From CAWGUU01 sp963825765 (GTDB lineage: Bacteria; Actinomycetota; Acidimicrobiia; Acidimicrobiales; AC-14): 36,077 nt of DNA. Positions 16,805 through 24,327 of the stretch are shown piece by piece. The stretch is taken from contig CAWGUU010000015.1 in the NCBI GenBank assembly GCA_963825765.1, positions 1 through 36,077 on the forward strand, given 5' to 3'. Position 1 is the stretch's first letter; each line of letters starts with the position of its first letter. Under the pieces are notes generated by a model. It was given only the letters and a program-made list of their open reading frames with translations. It was not told where the DNA came from and did not search any database. Made by a program: the position numbers and the translations under genes.

Positions 16805-16844
16805 CAGGAAAGACTACAGATGCCAACAGGAAAGACTACGGATG
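16805..16844 (-). promoter_or_regulatory. Tandem 22-bp-spaced repeats each carrying a -10-like box
   Basis: The 18-base sequence CAGGAAAGACTACRGATG occurs at 16805-16822 and 16827-16844 with one difference, period 22. On the minus strand each copy contains TAGTCT (16816-16811 and 16838-16833), which fits the TANNNT -10 pattern of actinobacterial promoters. The proximal box ends 7 bases before the GTG at 16803, so transcription would start at the initiation codon. A duplicated promoter is the simplest reading. Confidence 0.6.
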
Positions 16845-16886
16845 ACAGTGCAAAATAGTCGCATATAGCGACTTTTTTGCACTGTC
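16844..16886. repeat. Long stem-loop with GTGCAAAA core
   Basis: The arms GACAGTGCAAAATAGTCGC (16844-16862) and 16868-16886 pair over 19 positions with one mismatch, around a 5-base loop ATATA. The element lies in the gap between divergent genes, overlaps the distal -10-like repeat by one base, and is far more AT-rich than its surroundings. A similar hairpin with a GTGCAAAAG core is at 24186-24222. Confidence 0.8.
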
Positions 16887-16954
16887 GCGGGGACAACGGA
16901 GGGCGGGTCGGCGGTACGGTCGGGGTTCCGTTGCTGGGAACGAGGAGGCACACC

Positions 16955-17251
16955 GTGGCTTTCATTCAGATCTTGGAGTTCGACACCACGAGGCTCGACG
17001 AGATGCGGGAGCGGTCCGAGCAGTACCGCCAGGAGACGGAAGGGAAGCGGACGGCGGGGCGAGGGACCATCTGCGCCGACCGCGACCGGCCCGACCACTA
17101 CTTCATCATCGTCGAGTTCGACTCGTACGAGGACGCCATGCGGAACTCCGAGCTCCCCGAGACCCAGAAGCTGGCGCAGGACATGGCCCAGCTCGGCAGC
17201 GGGCCGCCGTCCTTCCACAACCTCGACGTCGTCGACAGCTGGGAGGACTGA
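16955..17251 (+). CDS. Small antibiotic biosynthesis monooxygenase-like protein
   Basis: A 98-residue protein. The GTG at 16955 has a very good ribosome site (GAGGAGG, 7 bases ahead), so the longer open frame is rejected. The sequence AFIQILEFDTTRLDEM, then DHYFIIVEFDSYEDAMRNSE and LPETQKLAQDMAQL has the beta-alpha-beta pattern of dimeric alpha-beta barrel (ABM/EthD-like) proteins. Members act as cofactor-free oxygenases or as binding proteins; no catalytic residue can be assigned. It is convergent with the flavoprotein gene, with 10 bases between stops. Confidence 0.8.
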   Translation: MAFIQILEFDTTRLDEMRERSEQYRQETEGKRTAGRGTICADRDRPDHYFIIVEFDSYEDAMRNSELPETQKLAQDMAQLGSGPPSFHNLDVVDSWED

Positions 17252-17261
17252 GCAGGCCGCC

Positions 17262-18794
17262 TCACTTCCTCGGAGGGATGCTCTGGGCGTAGTGGAAGAG
17301 GTTGTCCTTGTCGTAGATGGTCTTCACGTCGACCAGCCGTTCGAAGTTCTCGGCGTAGTAGGCCTGCTGCCAGTCGGTGATCGTCAGGTTGGGGAAGTTC
17401 TGGTAGCTCTGGTTCAGCGTGTAGGGCGCGAGCACCGAGAGGCACTCGGCGGCCCAGGCCACGAGGTCGTTCCCCGCCTGGGTGTCGCCGTTGGGCCAGA
17501 CGATCGTCGGCCGCAGCAGCGACGACACGTCGCGATGGACGTAGGCCGTGTCGGTCGGCTTGAACTTGGCCACCTCGGGGCCACCCACCCACCCCAGCGT
17601 CCAGAAGGCACCGTTGGCGTCGGCTGAGCGGTGCGGGCAGTTGGCCAGCAGGTCGGCGATCTTGGCGAAGGCCTCGGCCGGAACCGGGTCCTTGGAGTAA
17701 CGGGAGATGTCGCCCCAGGAGTGCGGCGACTCGACGTCGCCGGCGAAGTGGCGCTCGGCGTCCCAGAACGGGATCTCCTGCACTGTCTCGCTCGTTCGCG
17801 GGTTGATGGCGAGCAGCGGCTTCAGCAGGTCCTGCAGCTCGGCGAACGGGCCGACGTACTGGCCTCTCGACATCACGTACACGGCATCCCGCGGGTTCCC
17901 GCCGTCCGGCACCGGCTTGGCCTGGGTCTCCACCACCGCGTTCAACGCGGCCGGCGCCGTCTGCTGGATCGTGTCGAAGGCGGCCAGCACCGCGCCGGCG
18001 GCGTCGGCGCCCGTCCACTCGAACCGGTAGTACCCGACGGTGGCCGGCACCGGCACCAGCTCGAACGTGAACGACGTGTTGATGCCGAAGTTGCCGCCCG
18101 CCCCGCCCCTGCAGGCCCAGTAGAGGTCGGGGTGGCTGGTCTCGTCGATCTGGAGCATGTCCCCCGACGCGGTGACGATCCGCGACGACCGGAGCCGGTC
18201 GCACGTGAGGCCGGCCCAGTGGGTGTTGTAGCCCATCCCGCCGCCGAGCGTGAGCCCCCCGACACCGACGTCGGGGCACGTGCCGACCGGGATGATGAAG
18301 GCCTTGTTCTCGAGGGCGGTGAAGATGTCGTTTACGGTGGCCGCCCCGCCCACCAACGCGGTGCCCGCGGCCAGGTCCGGCGCCACCTGGTTGAAGCGCT
18401 CGAGGCTGATGACCAGGCCGGTGGTGGTGGAGAAGCCCCCGTAGCTGTGACCCCGACCCCGAACCGCAACCGGGACGCCGTGCTCCTTCGCCCACTTCAC
18501 GCAGGTGGCGACGTCGGCGTCGTCGGCGCACACGGCCACCGCCTCGGGGCGGATGCCGAGCCACCGGCCGTTGGCCTCGGCGCTGGCCGGGCCGTAGCCG
18601 GGGTCGCCGGGGAGCAGCAGCGTGCCGTGCAGCTTCTTGCGCAGGTCGTTCAGGGCGCTCGGCGACACGCTGGTGCTGGTGGTCAGGGTGGGGTCGCCGC
18701 CCTCGCCGCACCCAACCAGCCACGGGGCCAGGCTGACGGCCGCAGCCGCGCCGGCCCCCGTCCTGAGGAACTGCCGACGGGTCATCTTGGCCAT
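17262..18794 (-). CDS. Tat-exported FAD-linked oxidase lipoprotein (berberine bridge enzyme type)
   Basis: A 510-residue secreted flavoprotein oxidase. The N-terminus has a Tat motif (TRRQFL) and ends in a lipobox LVGC (C29), so it is probably a Tat lipoprotein. The FAD domain shows the His for covalent FAD (GRGHSYGG, H116) and the second attachment Cys in GTCPDVGVGGLTLGGG (C173), suggesting bicovalent FAD as in glucooligosaccharide oxidases. The C-terminal BBE segment (YYAENFERLVDVKTIYDKDN, ending QSIPP) is complete. Substrates of the family include sugars, alcohols and phenols; the one here is unknown. AGGAGG lies 5 bases before the ATG. It follows the multicopper oxidase gene by 35 bases. 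Confidence 0.93.
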   Translation of the reverse strand: MAKMTRRQFLRTGAGAAAAVSLAPWLVGCGEGGDPTLTTSTSVSPSALNDLRKKLHGTLLLPGDPGYGPASAEANGRWLGIRPEAVAVCADDADVATCVKWAKEHGVPVAVRGRGHSYGGFSTTTGLVISLERFNQVAPDLAAGTALVGGAATVNDIFTALENKAFIIPVGTCPDVGVGGLTLGGGMGYNTHWAGLTCDRLRSSRIVTASGDMLQIDETSHPDLYWACRGGAGGNFGINTSFTFELVPVPATVGYYRFEWTGADAAGAVLAAFDTIQQTAPAALNAVVETQAKPVPDGGNPRDAVYVMSRGQYVGPFAELQDLLKPLLAINPRTSETVQEIPFWDAERHFAGDVESPHSWGDISRYSKDPVPAEAFAKIADLLANCPHRSADANGAFWTLGWVGGPEVAKFKPTDTAYVHRDVSSLLRPTIVWPNGDTQAGNDLVAWAAECLSVLAPYTLNQSYQNFPNLTITDWQQAYYAENFERLVDVKTIYDKDNLFHYAQSIPPRK

Positions 18795-18829
18795 GACTGC
18801 CTCCTGTGCCGATTGAGGAAAGTTCGATC

Positions 18830-20431
18830 TCAGTTGACGATCTCGACCGCCTCCATCATCCCCAGGTCCTCGTGGGAGACGATGTGGCAGTGGTCGACTG
18901 TCTTGCCTGTGAAATCGACGAAGTTGGACTGGAACGTGGCCGAGTCGCCCGGTGTGTCGATGGTGAGCGTGTCCCGCCAGAACGGCTTGGCCACCGGCTG
19001 GCCGTTGAGCTTGACCACCTTGAACGGGTTGACGTGGATGTGGAACACGTGTGAGTGGTCGGCGGCGTTGGTGAGGGTCCACTCCTCGGCGGTGCCGAGC
19101 TTCATCTGGTAGGGCGCCCGGGCCGGGTCGAAAGGCAGCCCGTCGACGCCGAAGTTGATGAACTCCCCGTTGGGCTCCCGCTCGACCGTGTAGGAGAACG
19201 CTCGCGTCTTGGCTATGGGCAGGATGGGTGGGTCGAAGGCCGGGAGGGTGGCCGGCAGGTGCATCCGGGGCCCGCTGCCGACGACCTCCACCGTCGCCAT
19301 GGTCCTCGGCGTCAGCTCGGCGCTGGGCTGGGAGAACCCCGACGTCGAGGTGGTCGCGGCGCCGGTGTGCAGGCCGCCGGGGATGTCGGGGTGCTGGCTC
19401 GAGCCCGGCGTGAGCATGAGGTCGTAGGTGCCGGGGGCGCCCGCCTGCACCAGGACCTCCACCCGGTTCCCGGCTCCCAGCCTGACGTTGTCGACGGTCT
19501 CGGGCTCGGCCAGCGTCAGCCCGTCCCATGCCAGCACGTGGAGGTCGTGGTCCTTCAGCTGGAGGGCCATGAACTTGCCCTCGGCCGCGTTCAGCAGCCG
19601 CCAGCGCTGGACCTCACCCGGGTACATCCTGATCCTCGGCGTGAGGACGCCGTTGACCGTGTAGAAGACCTGCGTCCGCGGGAAGAACGACTCGGTCTTG
19701 GTGGGGTGGGGGATCGGCGCCATCAGCTCGAAGTCCGGGCCCAGCTCGATGGACTGGAGCACCATCACCTGCTCCTTGGCCGCTTTCACCTCCGGCACCT
19801 CGTCGATCTCGCCCCTGACGATCAGCATCCCCGCCATGCCACCGCGGATCTGCTGGCAGACGCCGCCGTGCTTGTGGGGGTGATACCAGAAGATGCCGCC
19901 CGGGTGGTCCTTCGGGAGGGGAATCTCGATGTTGGCGCGCTCGCCGGGGGGGAGCTGGAGGAACACGTTGTCGGCGCCCGGCAGGGGGGAGACGTGCAGG
20001 CCGTGGGTATGGAGGTTGGTGGTCGTCCACTCGTGCGGCCGGGTGAGGTCGACGGGGTGGCCGTCGGGGAGGGACGGCAGGGCGTTGACCAGCTCGACCT
20101 TCAGCGTGTCGCCGCCCCTGAGCTCCCAGGTGTGGCCGGGAACGACCTCGTCGTAGGTCCAGGTGCTGGCCCTCCGGGCGGCGCCGATGTCGACGACCGC
20201 GGGCGTGGCCGTCATGGCGAAGGCGAGGACGCCGTCGTGGCTGCTGCGGACCCGGGGGTAGGGCAGCTCCGGCCCCGCTTCGCCGCCGCTGCCCCCGCCC
20301 GACGGCTTCGAGCCACCGTTCGAGCATGCGCCGAGGACCGGCGGGAGGGCGAGCGCCGCCCCCGCCCCCAGCCCGTACTTCAGCGCCTGACGGCGCGAGA
20401 TCCGGCTGTCCAAGGGGACTCCCCAATCCAC
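18830..20431 (-). CDS. Tat-exported multicopper oxidase lipoprotein
   Basis: A 533-residue multicopper oxidase. The N-terminus has a Tat motif (SRRQAL) and a lipobox LGAC (C36). All copper-ligand motifs are present: NLHTHGLH (H141, H143), WYHPHKHG (H184, H186, H188), HVFHIHVNPF and DHCHIVSHEDLGMM (type 1 Cys C515, H520, axial Met M525). The enzyme should oxidise phenols, bilirubin-like substrates or metal ions outside the cell and reduce oxygen to water. The next gene, 35 bases on, encodes a secreted FAD oxidase, so the pair may work on a shared extracellular substrate. ATG 20431 has GAGGTGG just ahead. Confidence 0.94.
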   Translation of the reverse strand: MDWGVPLDSRISRRQALKYGLGAGAALALPPVLGACSNGGSKPSGGGSGGEAGPELPYPRVRSSHDGVLAFAMTATPAVVDIGAARRASTWTYDEVVPGHTWELRGGDTLKVELVNALPSLPDGHPVDLTRPHEWTTTNLHTHGLHVSPLPGADNVFLQLPPGERANIEIPLPKDHPGGIFWYHPHKHGGVCQQIRGGMAGMLIVRGEIDEVPEVKAAKEQVMVLQSIELGPDFELMAPIPHPTKTESFFPRTQVFYTVNGVLTPRIRMYPGEVQRWRLLNAAEGKFMALQLKDHDLHVLAWDGLTLAEPETVDNVRLGAGNRVEVLVQAGAPGTYDLMLTPGSSQHPDIPGGLHTGAATTSTSGFSQPSAELTPRTMATVEVVGSGPRMHLPATLPAFDPPILPIAKTRAFSYTVEREPNGEFINFGVDGLPFDPARAPYQMKLGTAEEWTLTNAADHSHVFHIHVNPFKVVKLNGQPVAKPFWRDTLTIDTPGDSATFQSNFVDFTGKTVDHCHIVSHEDLGMMEAVEIVN

Positions 20432-20563
20432 CTCGACGACACGAGCCAGCGGAGAGTACCGCCCTGACCGACCCGGCGCCGGGACCCCGGCGAACCGGGG
20501 CGACTCAACCGCGCTCTCCGCCGGTACACCGACCCAGTTCGCTCCGCTGTCGCCGCGAGCCCG

Positions 20564-21334
20564 TCAGTCGGCGGCGGACCCGGGGCGGAGGCGGCGGAGC
20601 CGGCGGGTGGCGATGGCCAGGCCGACCGCCGCCACGACAGCCAGCCGGCCGACGGCCGCCCAACCGTGGGGGATGCCCTCCCGCTGCAGGCTTGCCGCCG
20701 GGTCCGTGAGCCCGACGAGAGCCGCCTGGGCCAGCCAGCCGGGCGTCAGCTGGGCGATGCCCGCCAGCGCCGCGCCGAGGAGGTGCTCGACGACAATGAC
20801 GAGGGCCAGCGACCAGACGAAGGGCCGCTCGAACGTCGCCCCGATGGCGAGGAACAGGGCCAGGTAGGCGGCCCCGCCGACGACGGCGGCGACCACCGCC
20901 GGCCCCGCGGCCGACGGCGCCCCGGCCACGACGGCGCCGACGACGACGGCGGGCACCAGGATGGCGATGGCGATGGCGCACCCGCCCAACCAGCGGCCCA
21001 CGATGATCGTCGAGTAGCGCACCGGGCTGAGCCAGGTGAAGGCGAAGACACCCGAGCGGATCTCGGCACCGAGGAGGGCGTCGCCAAGGACGAGGCACGT
21101 GATGGGCAGGATCAGCAGATGCATGGTGGAACCGGCCACGTCGACGAACCCGTACACCGCACTCCCGTCGGAGGTTCGCGAGAGCAGCCCGAACAGCACT
21201 GCACCCGCGAAGGGCAGGAGCAGCAGGCTCCGGCGCGTCGGTACGCAGGCCCGCACCGTGTAGCCGACGATGGCGGCCAGCGCCGACCGGCCCGCGGGGC
21301 GGGTGCCAGAGTTCGGCGCCTGGGGCTCGCTCAC
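20564..21334 (-). CDS. ABC-2 type transporter permease (second exporter)
   Basis: A 256-residue permease with about six membrane helices, starting at the GTG at 21334 (VSEPQAPNSG). Landmarks are LLILPITCLVLGDALLGAEIRSGVFAFTWLSPV, a typical ABC-2 segment with the conserved EIRSG turn, and a C-terminal helix followed by a basic tail. Its start overlaps the stop of the ATPase gene by 4 bases (GTGA), so it is the partner of that ATPase. It is the last gene of the exporter operon; the multicopper oxidase gene begins 132 bases further on. Confidence 0.9.
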   Translation of the reverse strand: MSEPQAPNSGTRPAGRSALAAIVGYTVRACVPTRRSLLLLPFAGAVLFGLLSRTSDGSAVYGFVDVAGSTMHLLILPITCLVLGDALLGAEIRSGVFAFTWLSPVRYSTIIVGRWLGGCAIAIAILVPAVVVGAVVAGAPSAAGPAVVAAVVGGAAYLALFLAIGATFERPFVWSLALVIVVEHLLGAALAGIAQLTPGWLAQAALVGLTDPAASLQREGIPHGWAAVGRLAVVAAVGLAIATRRLRRLRPGSAAD

Positions 21335-22272
21335 CGCACCAGCTCCCGGAAGAGGCTCTCCAGCGAGTCGTCGAGGGGACGGACCTCCAGCAGCCGGACG
21401 CCGAGGCTGCGGGCGACCGGGGCGAGTGCCACGGCGAGGTCTCCGGCCCGCTCGGTGGCGACGACCAGGCCGGCGTCGGTGACGCTGACGCCCGCGATGC
21501 TGGCTATGCCGAGCAGGGCCACGCCCAGCCGGCGGGGGTCGTCGGCCCTGATCAGCACGTGCCGCGGCCTGTCGTCCAGGGCGTCGCGGATGGCGTGGTG
21601 GTTGCCGGCGGCGGCCAGCCGGCCGTGCACCAGCACGAGCACCCTGTCGGCCAGCATCTCCACCTCGGAGAGGACGTGGGAGCTGACGATGACCGTCCGA
21701 CCCTCTGCGCCAAGGCGGCGGAAGAGGTCGACCAGATGCACCCGCTGCACGGGGTCGGCGCCGTTGAGCGGCTCGTCCAGCACCAGCACCGGCGGGTCGG
21801 TGACGAGGGCCGCGGCGACCTTGGTCCGCTGGCGCATCCCCTTGCTGAACCCGCCCAGGCGACGGTCGGCCGCGCCCAGCATGTCGACTTCCTCCAGAGC
21901 CCGGTCGGCGGCCTCGGCGTCGCCCATGCCGTGGAGGTCGGCGACGTAGCGGACGAGCTGCCGGGCGGTCAGCCGGGGCGGCACCGCCTCGTCCTCGGGC
22001 ACCAGAGCGATCCGCCGGTGGACCTCCCGATCGGTGCGGGGATCGCGCCCCTCCACCCGGACCCGTCCGGTGTTCACGCCGATCAGTCCGGTGATGGCCC
22101 GCATCAGGGTGCTCTTGCCGGCGCCGTTGGGCCCCAGCAATCCGGTGACCCCCGGCCCGAACGAGCACGTCAGCTCGGTGAGCGCCACCTTCTGACCGAA
22201 CCATACCGACGCCTGGTCGACCTCGACGGTGGCGTCGGGGGCGAAGGCCGGGTCGCTCGCGCTCGCGCTCAC
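21331..22272 (-). CDS. ABC transporter ATPase (second exporter)
   Basis: A 313-residue ATPase: Walker A GPNGAGKST, signature region GGFSKGMRQR, Walker B VLVLDEPLNGAD and switch His in VIVSSHVLSEVE. It should drive export through the neighbouring ABC-2 permease. The C-terminal part (about 225-313) is the regulatory extension usual in this group. It starts at GTG 22272, overlapping the stop of the first permease by 4 bases, and its own stop overlaps the second permease start. The Walker B motif has NGAD in place of the usual AGLD, a common variant. The substrate is unknown. Confidence 0.92.
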   Translation of the reverse strand: MSASASDPAFAPDATVEVDQASVWFGQKVALTELTCSFGPGVTGLLGPNGAGKSTLMRAITGLIGVNTGRVRVEGRDPRTDREVHRRIALVPEDEAVPPRLTARQLVRYVADLHGMGDAEAADRALEEVDMLGAADRRLGGFSKGMRQRTKVAAALVTDPPVLVLDEPLNGADPVQRVHLVDLFRRLGAEGRTVIVSSHVLSEVEMLADRVLVLVHGRLAAAGNHHAIRDALDDRPRHVLIRADDPRRLGVALLGIASIAGVSVTDAGLVVATERAGDLAVALAPVARSLGVRLLEVRPLDDSLESLFRELVR

Positions 22273-23159
22273 GCTTCGACCGACCGGTACCGGGTCAGCA
22301 CGACGGCGATGCAGGTGACCACCACAACGACGTAGCAGGCAACCGAGAGGGCACCGCCGCCGGTCATCCCGGAGACAGGGGAGTCCTCGGAGATGCGGCC
22401 GAGGAACACCAGGTCACGCACCCGGAGCGGCAGGGCGAGGATGTTGAACAGCGCTGCCGGGTGGGCGCCCCCGTTGCTCGCCGCCACGAGGATGGACGAC
22501 ACCGCGGACGACACGAGGGTGATGCCCAGGATCGTCGCGCCGGCCACGACCCGGCGGCCGGTCAGTGACGCCACCGCTACGCCGATGGCGGCGTAGTACA
22601 CGGCCAGCAGCCCGACCGCCACAGGCACCTGCCACAGGACGGCGGTGTTGTGCCGCAGGTAGTCGAGGGCGCCGTCGCTCACCAGCATCTGGCCGGCGTA
22701 GAGAACGACCTGGGGCAGGAAGGAGAAGGCGAACACGCACGTGAAGATGGCCGCGAACTTGGCCAGGGCGTAGTCGGCGCCGGTGAGGGGCCGGGCGAAG
22801 ATCAGCGACAGGACCCGCTGGCGGCGATCGGGGCACATGATGTCGGGAGCCACCAGGGCGACGAAGAGCAGGAGGGCGCTGGAGACGCCGACGTACTCCC
22901 GGAAGGTGATCAGCTCGAAGCCGTCGGCCGGAATGTCGCGGGTCAGGTAGCCGACGCCGACGTTGAGGACCGCCGGCACGACGGCGATCACGAGCAGGAG
23001 GGCGGGCGCCATCTTCTGGCGCCACGGCCGGCGCAGCCCGATGGCCCGTCGCAGCGAGGTCCGGTAGAGAGCGGTGGTCGCCGCCCGACGTCCACCTCGC
23101 GGTCCGTCGTAGGGGCGATACCCACGGTCGTAGACCGCACCCTCGGTTCGGACCGTCAC
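22269..23159 (-). CDS. ABC transporter permease (first exporter)
   Basis: A 296-residue permease with six or seven membrane helices. A short cytoplasmic N-terminus contains YDRGYRPYDGPRGGR, a motif I know from actinobacterial ABC-2 permeases whose operons carry two ATPase/permease pairs. CPDRRQRVLSLIFARPLTGADY is the conserved cytoplasmic loop. It starts at GTG 23159, overlapping the ATPase stop by 4 bases, and its stop overlaps the second ATPase start. The tight couplings suggest that the two exporters are made in fixed ratios and may assemble together. Confidence 0.9.
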   Translation of the reverse strand: MTVRTEGAVYDRGYRPYDGPRGGRRAATTALYRTSLRRAIGLRRPWRQKMAPALLLVIAVVPAVLNVGVGYLTRDIPADGFELITFREYVGVSSALLLFVALVAPDIMCPDRRQRVLSLIFARPLTGADYALAKFAAIFTCVFAFSFLPQVVLYAGQMLVSDGALDYLRHNTAVLWQVPVAVGLLAVYYAAIGVAVASLTGRRVVAGATILGITLVSSAVSSILVAASNGGAHPAALFNILALPLRVRDLVFLGRISEDSPVSGMTGGGALSVACYVVVVVTCIAVVLTRYRSVEA

Positions 23160-24100
23160 GTCGGGGGTCGGTGGACGAAGACCTCGTCGAGCGAGGTCAG
23201 GCGGTTGGTCAGCCGGTGGAGGGGCAGCTTCAGATCGGCCACGACGTCGCGGATGGTGTCCAGGTCGGCCTCGACGCCGACGGTGACCTCGAGTTTCGAC
23301 GGTTCGCGCGTGGCGGCGACGGACAAGCCCTGGGCGGCCAGCGCCTTCCTGAGGGCCGGAACGCCGGCGGGGCCGACCTCGACGATCACCGTGCCCGTCC
23401 GGTGCAGAAGCGAGGTGGTCGGGGCGTCGGTGACGAGGCGGCCGGCGTCGAGCATGACCACGTGGTCGCACACCTTGGCCACGTCGTCGAGCAGGTGGGT
23501 GGCCAGCACCACGGCGATGCCGAAGCTGCTCAGCCGGTCCACCAGGGCCAGCATCTCCTCCCGGCCCGACGGGTCGAGGCCGGCGGTCGGCTCGTCGAGG
23601 AGCACCAGGGCGGGGTCGGCGACGATGGCCTGGGCCAGCTTGGTGCGCTGGCGCATGCCGGTGGAGAACCCGCCGACGGGCCGGAACCGGGCCTCGTCCA
23701 GGCCGACCAGGTCGAGCACCTCCGAAGCCCGCTGGCGGGCGGCTCGCACCGGCAGTCCGCCGAGCTCGCCGAACGTGGCCACAACGTCGGCTGCCGTCTG
23801 GTCGAGAGGCAGGCAGTCGTGCTCGGGCATGTAGCCGATGCGCATCCGCACGCCGATCGGATCGTCGGCCACGTCGATGCCGCAGACCTCCACCGTCCCA
23901 GCGTCGGGCCGGCTGAGGCCGAGCAGCAGGCGGAACAGGGTGGTCTTCCCCGCTCCGTTCGCCCCCACCAGGCCGACCCGGCCGGAGGGGAGGTCGAGGT
24001 CGACGTCGTCGAGGGCGGTCACGCCGCCGGGGTACAGCTTCGTCAGCCCCCGGGCCCGGACGATGCTGCTCGAAATTGGACTCGATACTGGGTCCGACAT
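23156..24100 (-). CDS. ABC transporter ATPase (first exporter)
   Basis: A 314-residue ATPase: Walker A GANGAGKTT, signature region GGFSTGMRQR, Walker B LVLLDEPTAGLD and switch His in VVLATHLLDDV. It is the first gene of a four-gene minus-strand operon (ATPase, permease, ATPase, permease) in which each junction is a 4-base overlap. The ATG at 24100 opens the operon, and the promoter must lie in the 227-base divergent gap that also holds a GTGCAAAAG hairpin. The C-terminal 90 residues (VEVGPAGVPALRKAL) form the usual extension. The substrate is unknown. Confidence 0.93.
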   Translation of the reverse strand: MSDPVSSPISSSIVRARGLTKLYPGGVTALDDVDLDLPSGRVGLVGANGAGKTTLFRLLLGLSRPDAGTVEVCGIDVADDPIGVRMRIGYMPEHDCLPLDQTAADVVATFGELGGLPVRAARQRASEVLDLVGLDEARFRPVGGFSTGMRQRTKLAQAIVADPALVLLDEPTAGLDPSGREEMLALVDRLSSFGIAVVLATHLLDDVAKVCDHVVMLDAGRLVTDAPTTSLLHRTGTVIVEVGPAGVPALRKALAAQGLSVAATREPSKLEVTVGVEADLDTIRDVVADLKLPLHRLTNRLTSLDEVFVHRPPT

Positions 24101-24185
24101 TGACCGCCGACGCTACCGGTCAGGGCTGTCGATGCGATCTCGGTCCGGCTCAGCCCCCGCCGTCGGCACCGCCTCCGACACCCAG

Positions 24186-24222
24186 TGTGCAAAAGACCTC
24201 CATAGAGAGGGTCTTTTGCACA
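24186..24222. repeat. Stem-loop with GTGCAAAAGACC arms
   Basis: The arm TGTGCAAAAGACC (24186-24198) pairs perfectly over 13 bases with 24210-24222. The inner bases TC and GAG extend it with one bulge, leaving a short loop around CATA. It lies in the 227-base gap between the exporter operon and the phosphatase gene, nearer to neither start. It resembles the hairpin at 16844-16886, also in a divergent gap. Confidence 0.8.
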
Positions 24223-24327
24223 TTCACGGGCTGGTCGGGCCCTCGCACGCGCCGCCGGGCCCGGGAACCCCGCCCGGGTACGCCGCCCGGCGCGAACCCG
24301 TCGCCGGCCGTACCCTGAGCGGCAGTC

